A stretch of DNA of 53,637 bases from an uncultured Lentisphaerota bacterium (lineage in GTDB: Bacteria; Verrucomicrobiota; Kiritimatiellia; RFP12; UBA1067), in NCBI GenBank assembly GCA_900320225.1, contig ONRL01000040.1, positions 1-53,637 on the forward strand, read 5' to 3'. The notes under the pieces were generated by a model. It saw only the letters and a program-made list of their open reading frames with translations, was not told where the DNA came from and searched no databases. The translations under genes and the position numbers were made by a program. Shown one piece after another: positions 8,253 to 15,888 of this stretch (the first letter of the stretch is position 1; every line of letters starts with the position of its first letter).

Positions 8253-8375
8253 CGTGAGACGATAGACGAGAGACGCGCCGAGACATGAGACGATGAGACA
8301 TTGGCAAAGCCGCATTGCCTCTTAGTCTCACGTCTGATAGTCGCCATTCGCGTCTCGCGTCTCACGTCTCTCGTC
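8253..8375. repeat. GAGACG-rich inverted repeat downstream of the toxin
   Basis: Left half carries ACGTGAGACGATAGACGAGAGACG and a GAGACATGAGACGATGAGAC run; right half carries GTCTCACGTCTG and CGCGTCTCGCGTCTCACGTCTC. The 360-base gap holds no credible gene. It ends in the second 82-bp repeat. Confidence 0.5.
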
Positions 8376-8419
8376 AACCCCTGCGCCACCGCGCGCAAAG
8401 CTTCAATTTCCCAAAATCT

Positions 8420-8501
8420 CGCTTGCGTTAGGCGGGGGAATGTGGCATACTATTTCCGCCTTGCCCGTAAAAAGGCGAGATAACAGATTACCCGCGCGGG
8501 T
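8420..8501 (+). repeat. 82-bp direct repeat, copy B, with promoter before a structured RNA
   Basis: Second copy of the element at 7479-7560, with TTGCGT (8423-8428), 17 bases, CATACT (8446-8451), the hairpin CGCCTT/AAGGCG, and ACCCGCGCGGGT. No ORF follows directly; instead strong RNA-like pairing begins. Confidence 0.85.
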
Positions 8502-8800
8502 CAGACGGTGAGCAACCGTAGCCGTCACCGCGTTTGGGTCGCGTCAGGGTTAAGCCTCGGAAACTTACTCGTGATGACGCATCAAGAAGGCACTGCCTAT
8601 GTGCAGTATCGCCTCCTTCGGTGTATCATCACAGGTCCATCCGAGGCACCTACCCTGACGCATCGAGGGAGGTGCTTGTGTTTCCGTCACCGCCCCGATG
8701 TCTGAAAAAGGGAACGACATGTTGCGCTTGGTTCTCGCGCCGAGGGTGTCAACGTGCAAGCAACAGGTGCGGGAAAAGTTGAGAACCTTGGATTATGTCG
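8502..8800 (+). ncRNA. Candidate structured RNA: long rod hairpin plus second stem-loop
   Basis: Successive nested pairings: CAGAC 8502-8506 with GTCTG 8700-8704; CGGTGA 8506-8511 with TCACCG 8687-8692; GCGTCAGGGT 8541-8550 with ACCCTGACGC 8652-8661; GCCTCGGA 8554-8561 with TCCGAGGC 8640-8647; GTGATGA 8571-8577 with TCATCAC 8626-8632; AAGAAGGC 8584-8591 with GCCTCCTT 8611-8618 (one mismatch); ACTGC/GCAGT around a 6-base loop. A second stem-loop uses CGACAT 8715-8720/ATGTCG 8795-8800 and GGTTCTC 8730-8736/GAGAACC 8781-8787. CGGTGA could also pair locally with TCACCG 8525-8530, giving a possible switch. A promoter is 55 bases upstream. The rod with a large central internal loop resembles 6S RNA in outline, but I cannot match a known family. 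Confidence 0.5.
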
Positions 8801-8974
8801 GAAGAAAAGTGTGTGCGCATGACAACTATAATTTGTCGTGTGATTGAAACAATAGCAGTGTGTATTGTAATTGTTCTCTTGGTATGGAAAGCATTGGACA
8901 TCTTGGGTAGTGATGCCAAATATTCCCAAGAACCATCCCCTTCGATGACTACAAACACGCAAGGAGGCAAGTGA
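8795..8974 (+). CDS. Small single-span membrane protein
   Basis: 59 residues (MSEEKCVRM...). One strongly hydrophobic stretch (IETIAVCIVIVLLVW) in the first half is followed by a polar tail. There is no strong ribosome site; an inner ATG at 8819 is an alternative start. The stop TGA overlaps the next ATG (TGATG) and the tail contains that gene's AAGGAGG site, so the two are probably coupled. Confidence 0.45.
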   Translation: MSEEKCVRMTTIICRVIETIAVCIVIVLLVWKALDILGSDAKYSQEPSPSMTTNTQGGK

Positions 8975-9654
8975 TGCCAACAGTAGTTCAATTGATTAGT
9001 GCATTGGTGTCTTATCGCGATGCTTATCAGCGGCTTGAATCCAATCGAGATTTTGAGATAAAACACGTTTGGCAGCGTGCGATCTTTCTGACGGCTTTCT
9101 TAATTGCCTGTTTCGCCGGATATGGAGGGTTGGTTATCGCTGCCATTACTCCTAGTAAGTCCTTGATTTCGCTTACGACGGCAAATGGCATTGCGTTCGC
9201 AATCGCATTTGTTGGAATGGTAATCTCGTTGCTGTGGATTATGATGGCCAAGGGTTCAAAAATGTGGTATGAAAACTACGAGAACGCTATAGAGGCATTT
9301 CGTAAACGCTATGCCAGCAACGCTTTTGATTCTGGCGTGGACAAGATTTCTGGCATGAACCTTTTTGACATACAAGGCTATATTCCACCTGACACTTCAG
9401 ATTGGATCTGGAGTACAAAAGGCGGTCGATATTCGGTTTCTCGCATCAATATCTTTATCGGGCAGGCCTCGCTTCTAATCTGGGCGGTCATCCTGATAAT
9501 ACATATACTCATTGCTAAAACATGCGTAAATGGGATTGTGACATTACCAATCAAATCGTTTCTAACCGACTGGAAGGCAATGAGTGTGTCTGTGATTGTT
9601 TCCCTGCTCGTGCTTTGGTTGTTTTCGCATTTCTGTTTGAAGAGCAGGGATTGA
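8974..9654 (+). CDS. Unknown four-helix integral membrane protein
   Basis: 226 residues, start ATG 8974 after AAGGAGG (8961-8967). Membrane segments near 29-51, 65-86, 167-187 and 199-219. A soluble part between helices 2 and 3 (about 90-160) contains MWYENYENAIEAFRKRY and a GGRYSVSRINIF motif just before helix 3. I do not recognise the family. AT-richer than its neighbours. It lies in an apparent transcription unit with the small membrane protein before it and the FGE-like protein after it. Confidence 0.75.
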   Translation: MPTVVQLISALVSYRDAYQRLESNRDFEIKHVWQRAIFLTAFLIACFAGYGGLVIAAITPSKSLISLTTANGIAFAIAFVGMVISLLWIMMAKGSKMWYENYENAIEAFRKRYASNAFDSGVDKISGMNLFDIQGYIPPDTSDWIWSTKGGRYSVSRINIFIGQASLLIWAVILIIHILIAKTCVNGIVTLPIKSFLTDWKAMSVSVIVSLLVLWLFSHFCLKSRD

Positions 9655-9670
9655 AATCGGAGGTCAACTA

Positions 9671-10849
9671 ATGAATAAGTTCAAGCGTAGATGTGGTGTT
9701 ATGAAGTTAAATGTGATTTTTCTACTGGTTGGCGTATTCGGATGGGCTAATGCCTTTGCCGCTACGCCGACGATCACAGGCGTGACGGCGCAACAGCGTT
9801 ACCCATGGAACGGGAAGGTCGATATCTCGTACACGGTGACAGGCGACATTGCGGCGGAGGCGAAGCAGAGAGCGGTGTTCATCTCGCTGAAGGTGACGGC
9901 CGTCGACATGGGTGCGAACACGACAAATACGGCGACGCAACTCTCGGGTGATGTGAGCCTGGAGGATGGAACGCATTCCATTGTGTGGGACATGAACGCC
10001 GAAGGATTAACATTCAAGTCGAGCAATGTGGTGTTCAATGTCTCATGCGAGACGACACCAGCGACATACTGCGTAATTGATCTCTCCCCAGGTGCGAACG
10101 CCGCAAGCTATCCCGTCTCATACTTGGCCTCGCCGCCTAGTAGTGGATTCAACGTGAATGCGTACAAGACCACGAAACTTGTCTTGCGCCGCATTGAACC
10201 TGGTTCGTTCGTGATGTGTGGACAGTACGACGTTACTCTTACGAAACCATATTTTGTTGGGGTCTTTGAATTGACGCAGAAACAATACTCGCTCGTGACG
10301 GGGACGAACCCTTCCAAATTCGCCGGTGACACGTTACCGGTTGAAAAGGTGAGCTACAATGCGATTCGCGGCTCTTCAAATGGAGCCAAGTGGCCTTCTT
10401 CTTCAGATGTGGATTCGTCATCGTTCATGGGCAAGCTGCGTGCCCGTACGGGACTTGACTTCGATTTGCCTACGGAGGCGCAATGGGAATACACCTGCCG
10501 GGCTGGGACGACGACGACATACAGCTACGGCAATTCAGCGAATGGAGACTACATGTGGTATTCAGGCAACTCCAGTTCCAAGACTCATCCTGTGGGATCG
10601 AAGAGCGCGAATCAGTGGGGACTATACGACATGCATGGCAACGTGTGGGAATGGTGTCTTGATTGGTATGGAACTTTGTCGTATGGCACGGATTCCAAGG
10701 GCTCTTCCTCGGGGGCGAACCGGGTGCTTCGCGGCGGCAGCTGGATCAGCTATGCTGACTACTGTACCTCGTCCAATCGGCTCGACTACCTCCCGTCGGT
10801 CGAGTACAGCAGCTTCGGCTTCCGCCTTGCCAGAACCCTGTCAAATTAG
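9671..10849 (+). CDS. Secreted FGE-sulfatase-domain (SUMF1-like) protein
   Basis: 392 residues. Signal peptide from M11 (MKLNVIFLLVGVFG, cut near AFA). Residues 35-135 are a beta-rich N-terminal domain. From about 170 the formylglycine-generating-enzyme fold shows LPTEAQWEYTCRAGT, GLYDMHGNVWEWCLDWYG, RVLRGGSW and FGFR. In true FGE two cysteines five residues apart carry the copper site; here the second is present (C365) but the first is Ser (S360). Sulfatase-activating chemistry is therefore unlikely; a binding or structural role is more probable. Start at 9671 after GGAGG; 17 bases separate it from the membrane protein gene. Confidence 0.82.
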   Translation: MNKFKRRCGVMKLNVIFLLVGVFGWANAFAATPTITGVTAQQRYPWNGKVDISYTVTGDIAAEAKQRAVFISLKVTAVDMGANTTNTATQLSGDVSLEDGTHSIVWDMNAEGLTFKSSNVVFNVSCETTPATYCVIDLSPGANAASYPVSYLASPPSSGFNVNAYKTTKLVLRRIEPGSFVMCGQYDVTLTKPYFVGVFELTQKQYSLVTGTNPSKFAGDTLPVEKVSYNAIRGSSNGAKWPSSSDVDSSSFMGKLRARTGLDFDLPTEAQWEYTCRAGTTTTYSYGNSANGDYMWYSGNSSSKTHPVGSKSANQWGLYDMHGNVWEWCLDWYGTLSYGTDSKGSSSGANRVLRGGSWISYADYCTSSNRLDYLPSVEYSSFGFRLARTLSN

Positions 10850-10952
10850 TACGCGGTAGCGAAAGGGCGGGTGGTCCAAAGGCGCGAATGCGCAATGGAC
10901 CGTACGTTCAGAGCGAGAGACGAAAACTACTATAGCAAACAGGAGAATCTTA

Positions 10953-11693
10953 ATGAAGAGATTTGTCATGAAGAGTTGTTTAATTGCCGTTGCCGTGTGT
11001 ACGGTTGTTTCGGCACAAGGCGCGACAATGTGTTCGGGCATGAGCGCGTCGGTGAAGCTTGACCTTGCAACTGGCACGCGCGCAGCGGCGGCGAGCGAGA
11101 CAATACGCTATTCGACTGCCTGGGTGGATGGCGCGGCATCGGGGGCAATTACCATTGTGGCGGTAAACGGCGAGACGCTGAGTTCGTCATCAGGTCGTGG
11201 ATATGTCGATTGGACACCGTTGAGCAACGGTGTATATGTGTTGACACACAAGGTTATGTCGGGAGGTGAACAGATTGGCGAAACTTTGACGGCAATGTTT
11301 CATAGCTTGTCTACGGCCACGCGGACAACGGAGGTGCCTGTGCCGTATGTGTGGCTGAATGCGCATGATCCGGACGCGGGGGATGAGTACGAGGCGTATG
11401 AGGCTTCTGCCAAGGCGTCGGCGGCGAACGGGCGAAAGGTATGGGAGTGTTATGTGCTTGGGTTGGATCCCGAGGTGGCAACGAATGACTTCAGAATCAC
11501 ATCCTTCCCGATGAAGGCGGATGGCACGCCAGACTTTGGTGGGATGACGGTTGAACCGCCACCAAACCTGTGGAACGTGCCCGCGACGTGGAAGGTGAAG
11601 GGCGCGGCGACGCTGGAGGGGCCGTGGGGGGATGTGCCGGTGGAAGGGAATTCGGCGTATCGGTTCTTCAAGGTGGAGGTGGTATTGCCGTAG
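10953..11693 (+). CDS. Secreted protein of unknown function
   Basis: 246 residues with signal peptide MKRFVMKSCLIAVAVCTVVSA. The middle is strand-rich. The C-terminal half contains KVWECYVLGLDPE, a motif I associate with surface proteins of the same bacterial group (recollection, not checked). Start follows CAGGAGAA. No catalytic signature. Probably the end of the unit beginning at 8795. Confidence 0.7.
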   Translation: MKRFVMKSCLIAVAVCTVVSAQGATMCSGMSASVKLDLATGTRAAAASETIRYSTAWVDGAASGAITIVAVNGETLSSSSGRGYVDWTPLSNGVYVLTHKVMSGGEQIGETLTAMFHSLSTATRTTEVPVPYVWLNAHDPDAGDEYEAYEASAKASAANGRKVWECYVLGLDPEVATNDFRITSFPMKADGTPDFGGMTVEPPPNLWNVPATWKVKGAATLEGPWGDVPVEGNSAYRFFKVEVVLP

Positions 11694-11806
11694 CGGTCGC
11701 GCGGGAGCGCGCCCCTCCCGTGCAACGGGCGAGACGCCCGTTGACCCAGTGAAACGGGCAAGATGCTCGTTCTCCCAGTGAGCCGCCAAGATGGCGGCTC
11801 CCCATG
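11694..11806. repeat. Array of dispersed palindromes between convergent genes
   Basis: GGTCGCGCGGGAGCGCGCCCCTCCCG, then CAACGGGCGAGACGCCCGTTG, CAACGGGCA-like AAACGGGCAAGATGCTCGTT, then AGCCGCCAAGATGGCGGCT. The second unit is nearly identical to the one inside bioWF (23897-23917). Bidirectional transcription termination is a possible use here. Confidence 0.7.
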
Positions 11807-11807
11807 T

Positions 11808-13940
11808 TTAAGGGATTGAGCTGAGCAAGGCGCGGGCCTGCTCGATGATTTTGGGGAGCGGCACCTGCACGCGGCATTTGTGCCAGTCGGCCCACTTGCC
11901 GCGGCAGTAACGCGCGTCGAGCGCCTCGGCGGATTCGAGCGTGGCAAGGCCGCGTTGCGCCGCTGCGGCCGCGCCGGACGTGTCGCCAAGCGCGTGGAGG
12001 TCGAAGGCGTCCGTGAACTCGGCCATGGCGCGCGTGAACGCGTGCATGAACGCCGCCGGGTAGACGAACGCGTCGAAGGCGAGGTCTTGCTCAGCGGCAG
12101 GCGCGCGCGCCATGAGCGTGCGCGCGAGGCGTTCCGCCTGGGCGAACGACGCCTCCTGCGCGCGGAGACGTGCGTAGGTGTCGTGCCAGGTCCCCATCAC
12201 CGGATGGTTTGATTTGAAGAGCGCGGTCTTGAAGGGGTCGAGCTTCTCCGTGCGCACGTAGGAGTTCGTCGCGGGCTCGAAGGGGAAAGTGTTCTTCCCT
12301 TTCTTCTGCGCGGCGAGCGCGCCCACGAAGTCCCGGCGCAGCTGCCGCCACACGTTGTGCGCGAGGTGTCCGTCGAGGAACATGGGGTGCCCGTGCACGG
12401 GATGGAGCTGGAACGCCTTGAAGTACATGTTATGGAGCGACAGCCATTCCGCGCGTTGCGTGGAGAAGCGGCGCGCGATCCAGTCCTTCGTCCAGGCCTC
12501 CGCGTCAAACGCGCCGAGGTTCCACGTCATCGCCTGCGAGGCGGCGATGCCGTAGGTGAACTCGCGTACATTGCCCACGTTGAAGACGATGTACTCGGTG
12601 GCATGGCGGTCGGCGGCCTCCTTGAGCTGGGCGAACGTGCGGGCGGCGGGGACGCCGGGGACGAAGTGCGGGCCTGCGGTGATGAGCTGGTGGTGGTAGT
12701 AAAGGCCGTAGGTGTGCGCTGCGTCCTGCGGGGTCTCGTAGAAGTCCTTCGGCCACCACCAGCCGGACGAATTGTCGGAGTAGACGATCGTCGCCCCGGC
12801 GGGGACCTTTAGGAGTCCCTTCTCGTTGAAGAAGGCGCCTTCGCCCCAAAGCGTTGCCGTGAGGTAGGGGTTCTTCACGCCAATCTCCTTCAGGATATCC
12901 ACCTGCTTCGCCATCGCGTCGGAGATGATCTGCGCGCGGGCTTCGTCCGAGGTCGGCACAGACTTGTCCGCCGCCCACATGGGCGAGTCGCTGATGCCGC
13001 GGAAGCCGATCTGCCACACCACGTCGGGGAACTTCGCGTACGCGCGCGCGGCCTCGCGCCACATGTCCTCCACCTCGTGCGGGTGGCTGAAGTAGGAGTA
13101 CTTGTAGTCCTTGCCTTTCGACTCCCAGTGGTTGAGGAACATGAAGCCGCCGAGGCCGAGGGGGTCGTGGTGGTGCTGGGAGAGGAAGAGCCCGCGCCGC
13201 GCGCAGATGGCGAGGTTCTCGGCTTCGTAGTCCACGCGCGGGTCGATGTAGCTGCAGGGGATGATGAGGTTGAAGCGGCTGCGCACCATCGCCTCGGCGA
13301 TCGCCTCCATCGTGCCGTGGTTGATTACGACGCTGCACAGGCCCTTCGCCGTGCGCACGGGACGCGGACCAGCCGGTTCGCGCCATTGGGAGAGGAAGTC
13401 CTCGTCGTTGATGAACCAGCCCCTGAACTTGAAGGTGGGGGAGGATTGGTGGATTTCAACGGAATCCCACGCGAGCGTTTCCGCCTTCGGGTATGGCACG
13501 CCGTTCCAGAAGGCGAGCGGGTCGACCTTGAGGTAGCGCTCGATGAAGTCGTAGAGGCCGAACATCGTGCCGCGCGCGTCGCTGCCGGCGATGGCGAGGA
13601 CGCCGGAATTGACAGTCACGTCGTAAGATTCCCATTTCTGATCGGTCGCGCAGGAGCGCGACCCTCCCGGTGAGTGCGGTCGCGACAAGCGCGACCCTCC
13701 CGTTGTGGAGATGAACACGTCGCCGGGGCGCGGCGCGTTGCCGCGCGTGAGCGCGAGGTCTGCGCCGGTGATTTTCTTCACGTCGTTCGTGAAATCCTGG
13801 GCGGCGCGGAACACGTACTCCGGCTCGTTTGCGCCCACCACCACGCGTGCGCGCGTTTCTTTTCCCACGAGCGTGAAACCGTCTGCCATCGCGCCCAGCG
13901 CGACGAGGAGGGCCGTTGCGGCGAGCATTCTCTCTTTCAT
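11808..13940 (-). CDS. Secreted GH115-like alpha-glucuronidase
   Basis: 710 residues, start 13940 after AGGAGAA; signal peptide MKERMLAATALLVALGAMA. An N-terminal alpha/beta domain (25-150) contains LAIAGSDARGTMFGLYDF, followed by KFRGWFINDEDF, both matching family GH115 (xylan alpha-1,2-glucuronidases). The TIM-barrel region (about 170-480) follows, then a helical region. Shorter than typical GH115 enzymes (850 or more), so the last accessory domain appears absent. A dispersed repeat codes an 18-20 residue insertion near residue 80-100 (SRLSRPHSPGGSRSCAT). Confidence 0.78.
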   Translation of the reverse strand: MKERMLAATALLVALGAMADGFTLVGKETRARVVVGANEPEYVFRAAQDFTNDVKKITGADLALTRGNAPRPGDVFISTTGGSRLSRPHSPGGSRSCATDQKWESYDVTVNSGVLAIAGSDARGTMFGLYDFIERYLKVDPLAFWNGVPYPKAETLAWDSVEIHQSSPTFKFRGWFINDEDFLSQWREPAGPRPVRTAKGLCSVVINHGTMEAIAEAMVRSRFNLIIPCSYIDPRVDYEAENLAICARRGLFLSQHHHDPLGLGGFMFLNHWESKGKDYKYSYFSHPHEVEDMWREAARAYAKFPDVVWQIGFRGISDSPMWAADKSVPTSDEARAQIISDAMAKQVDILKEIGVKNPYLTATLWGEGAFFNEKGLLKVPAGATIVYSDNSSGWWWPKDFYETPQDAAHTYGLYYHHQLITAGPHFVPGVPAARTFAQLKEAADRHATEYIVFNVGNVREFTYGIAASQAMTWNLGAFDAEAWTKDWIARRFSTQRAEWLSLHNMYFKAFQLHPVHGHPMFLDGHLAHNVWRQLRRDFVGALAAQKKGKNTFPFEPATNSYVRTEKLDPFKTALFKSNHPVMGTWHDTYARLRAQEASFAQAERLARTLMARAPAAEQDLAFDAFVYPAAFMHAFTRAMAEFTDAFDLHALGDTSGAAAAAQRGLATLESAEALDARYCRGKWADWHKCRVQVPLPKIIEQARALLSSIP
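13640..13706. repeat. Dispersed repeat inside the GH115 gene
   Basis: Two units, GGTCGCGCAGGAGCGCGACCCTCCC and GGTCGCGACAAGCGCGACCCTCCC, stand in tandem and are read through in frame on the minus strand. Confidence 0.7.
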
Positions 13941-14126
13941 TGCTGTTCTCCTAGTGGCCAGAAGAATATCAAAACACAGTCTTAGGGTCAATCCGTTCCG
14001 TGCCGTAATTTTACAATCGAAGTTGGTCGTACTTCGTTCCGCAACGTAATCTTACGCGTCGGGAATCTCCTATAAACGCATTTTTTGGTCCATAATTCGC
14101 AAACGATTATTTTTATAATTTCCCCC

Positions 14127-14155
14127 TTGTCGGCGAACGGTCGTTTTGATATACT
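14127..14155 (+). promoter_or_regulatory. Promoter of the ribosomal alpha-operon
   Basis: TTGTCG 14127-14132, 17 bases, TATACT 14150-14155, with TGA before the -10. Predicted start near 14162, giving a leader of about 30 bases to rpmJ. Confidence 0.75.
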
Positions 14156-14191
14156 AATTCGCTGTTCGACCATAAAAAGAAGAGTTAACCA

Positions 14192-14305
14192 ATGAAAGTA
14201 CGTAGTTCCGTTCGCCGCATCTGCGAGAACTGTCGCATCATTCGTCGCAAAGGCGTGGTGCGCGTGATCTGCACAAACCCGCGCCATAAACAGCGTCAGG
14301 GCTAA
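14192..14305 (+). CDS. rpmJ: Ribosomal protein L36
   Basis: 37 residues, complete. The zinc ribbon of the C+ form is intact: C11, C14, C27 and H32. First gene of the alpha-operon, 23 bases before rpsM. Start follows AAGAAGAG. The preceding spc-operon genes are not adjacent; a convergent-side carbohydrate gene lies upstream, so the alpha-operon stands alone with its own promoter. Confidence 0.95.
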   Translation: MKVRSSVRRICENCRIIRRKGVVRVICTNPRHKQRQG

Positions 14306-14328
14306 GAAAAAAGAGGAAAAAAACAACC

Positions 14329-14718
14329 ATGCCAAGACTGATGGGTGTGGATATTCCGGGCAAGAAGCATGTTCGCTATGCTCTCCGGTACATCCACGGA
14401 ATCGGGCCGAAGCGCGCAGATGACGTGCTTGCGGCGTGCAACGTCGAGCCGATGAAGAAGGCCGACGATCTGAGTCAGGACGAGATTCACGCGATCGTGA
14501 CTTTCATTCAGGACCATTACCGCGTGGAGGGCGACCTCCGCCGCGAGGTGTCGCAGAACATCCGCCGCCTCATTTCGATCGGGTCGTACCGCGGTCTGCG
14601 CCACAAGCGCGGCCTGCCCGTGCGCGGCCAGCGCACGAAGACGAACGCGCACACGCGCAAGGGCAACCGGAAGGGCGCCGCCGCCCTGATGCGCGCCTCC
14701 GCCCCCGCGAAGAAGTAA
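14329..14718 (+). CDS. rpsM: Ribosomal protein S13
   Basis: 129 residues of normal length. Starts MPRLMGVDIPG, contains the helix-two-turn-helix YIHGIGPKRADDVL and the conserved end GLRHKRGLPVRGQRTKTNAHTR. Sits at the head of the small subunit contacting S19 and the 50S. Second gene of the operon; ribosome site AGAGG. Confidence 0.96.
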   Translation: MPRLMGVDIPGKKHVRYALRYIHGIGPKRADDVLAACNVEPMKKADDLSQDEIHAIVTFIQDHYRVEGDLRREVSQNIRRLISIGSYRGLRHKRGLPVRGQRTKTNAHTRKGNRKGAAALMRASAPAKK

Positions 14719-14739
14719 TTTCGAAGAGGACGTCAAGCA

Positions 14740-15204
14740 ATGAGCGAAGAAATCAAGAAGGAAGAGGCGGCGCCTGCCGCGGCTCCGGCCGCAGCCGAGG
14801 CCGCCGCCCCTGCGGCGGAAGGCGAAGCCGCCGTCAAGAAGGCGCGTCCGGGCAAGTCGATCCCGCCCGGCATCGCGTTCATCAGGTCCACGTTCAACAA
14901 CACGCAGGTGTCGATCGCCGACGCCCGCGGCGGCGTGATCGCGTGGAGCTCGGCCGGCAAGGAAGGGTTCAAGGGCAGCCGCAAGTCCACGGCGTTCGCG
15001 GCCACGATGGTGGCGCAGACGGCCGCGAAGACGGCGTTCGCCAAGGGCATGCACGAGTGCGAAGTGCGCGTGCAGGGCGCCGGCGCCGGCCGCGAATCGG
15101 CCGTGCGCGCCATCCAGGCCGCCGGCATCCATGTCACCATGATTACGGATTGCACGCCCGTTCCGCACAACGGGTGCCGTCCGCGCAAGCGCAGGAGAGT
15201 GTAA
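14740..15204 (+). CDS. rpsK: Ribosomal protein S11 with acidic/Ala N-terminal extension
   Basis: 154 residues, about 25 more than usual. The core [18 protein letters not shown] ... [35 protein letters not shown] is normal and forms part of the mRNA exit cleft with S7 and S18. The extension (residues 1-33) is almost only Ala, Glu, Pro and Lys. The alternative internal start would lack a ribosome site, so the extension is probably real. Confidence 0.95.
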   Translation: MSEEIKKEEAAPAAAPAAAEAAAPAAEGEAAVKKARPGKSIPPGIAFIRSTFNNTQVSIADARGGVIAWSSAGKEGFKGSRKSTAFAATMVAQTAAKTAFAKGMHECEVRVQGAGAGRESAVRAIQAAGIHVTMITDCTPVPHNGCRPRKRRRV

Positions 15205-15205
15205 A

Positions 15206-15808
15206 ATGGGTCGTTATACTGGTCCCCGTACGAAAATCGCCCGCCGTTTCGGCGAGCCCCTCTTTGGTCCTGACAAGGTCCTGGAGAAGCGTCCCAACCC
15301 GCCCGGGCAGCACGGCGCGCGCCGCCGGAAGAAACTGTCCGAATACGGCGAGCAGCTCCGCGAGAAGCAGAAGGCCCGTTTCATCTACGGCATGATGGAA
15401 CGCCAGTTCCGCATCTTCTTCAAGCGCGCGAAGGCGCGCGAGGGCGTGACGGGCGACATTCTGCTCCAGCTCTGCGAGACGCGTCTGGACAACATCGTCT
15501 ACCGCCTCGGCTTCGCGCCCACGCGCCGCGCCGCGCGCCAGCTCGTGACGCACCGCCACATCGAGCTCGACGGAAAAATCTGCAACATCCCGTCCTGCAC
15601 GGTGAAGCCCGGCCAGACCGTGTCGATCCGCGAGAAGAGCCGCGACCTCATGGCCGTGCGCGACTCGCTGAACAAGCACAAGCTGTCCGTGTCGTGGCTG
15701 ACGCGGGACGATGCGAACCTCTCGGGCACGCTGCAGAGCGTTCCGGAGCGTTCGGAGATTCCGGAGAACATCGACGTTCAGCTGATCGTCGAACTGTACT
15801 CGCGGTAA
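15206..15808 (+). CDS. rpsD: Ribosomal protein S4
   Basis: 200 residues, complete. The N-terminal zinc cysteines are absent (C-minus form). The S4 RNA-binding domain is visible: RLDNIVYRLGFAPTRRAARQLVTHRHIELDG. In many bacteria S4 represses this operon. Only one base separates it from rpsK; its ribosome site (AGGAGAG) lies within the rpsK end. Confidence 0.96.
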   Translation: MGRYTGPRTKIARRFGEPLFGPDKVLEKRPNPPGQHGARRRKKLSEYGEQLREKQKARFIYGMMERQFRIFFKRAKAREGVTGDILLQLCETRLDNIVYRLGFAPTRRAARQLVTHRHIELDGKICNIPSCTVKPGQTVSIREKSRDLMAVRDSLNKHKLSVSWLTRDDANLSGTLQSVPERSEIPENIDVQLIVELYSR

Positions 15809-15828
15809 GCGCGTGTCGTCGGAGATCT

Positions 15829-15847
15829 GCCGGGGACCGTCCCCGGC
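15829..15847 (+). promoter_or_regulatory. Hairpin between rpsD and rpoA
   Basis: GCCGGGGA-CCG-TCCCCGGC, a perfect 8-bp stem with a 3-base loop, in the 80-base gap. There is no T-run directly after it. Possible processing or attenuation site setting rpoA levels apart from S4. Confidence 0.5.
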
Positions 15848-15888
15848 GGGTCGTTCGCCTGTGTTTTTCATTCTCAAGGGAGATACAA

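Noticed and set aside
8502-8704. Retron msr-msd-like rod hairpin
   Set aside because: No reverse transcriptase gene lies near and no a1/a2 repeats with a branching G are apparent.
8502-8800. RNase P RNA, tmRNA, SRP RNA or cobalamin riboswitch
   Set aside because: None of the conserved sequence boxes of these RNAs (e.g. GAGGAAAGTCC, tRNA-like CCA end, GGAAG/AGCA loop, GCCACTG) is present.
10953-11693. Autotransporter or PEP-CTERM protein
   Set aside because: No C-terminal beta-barrel, PEP motif or membrane helix is visible in the 246 residues.
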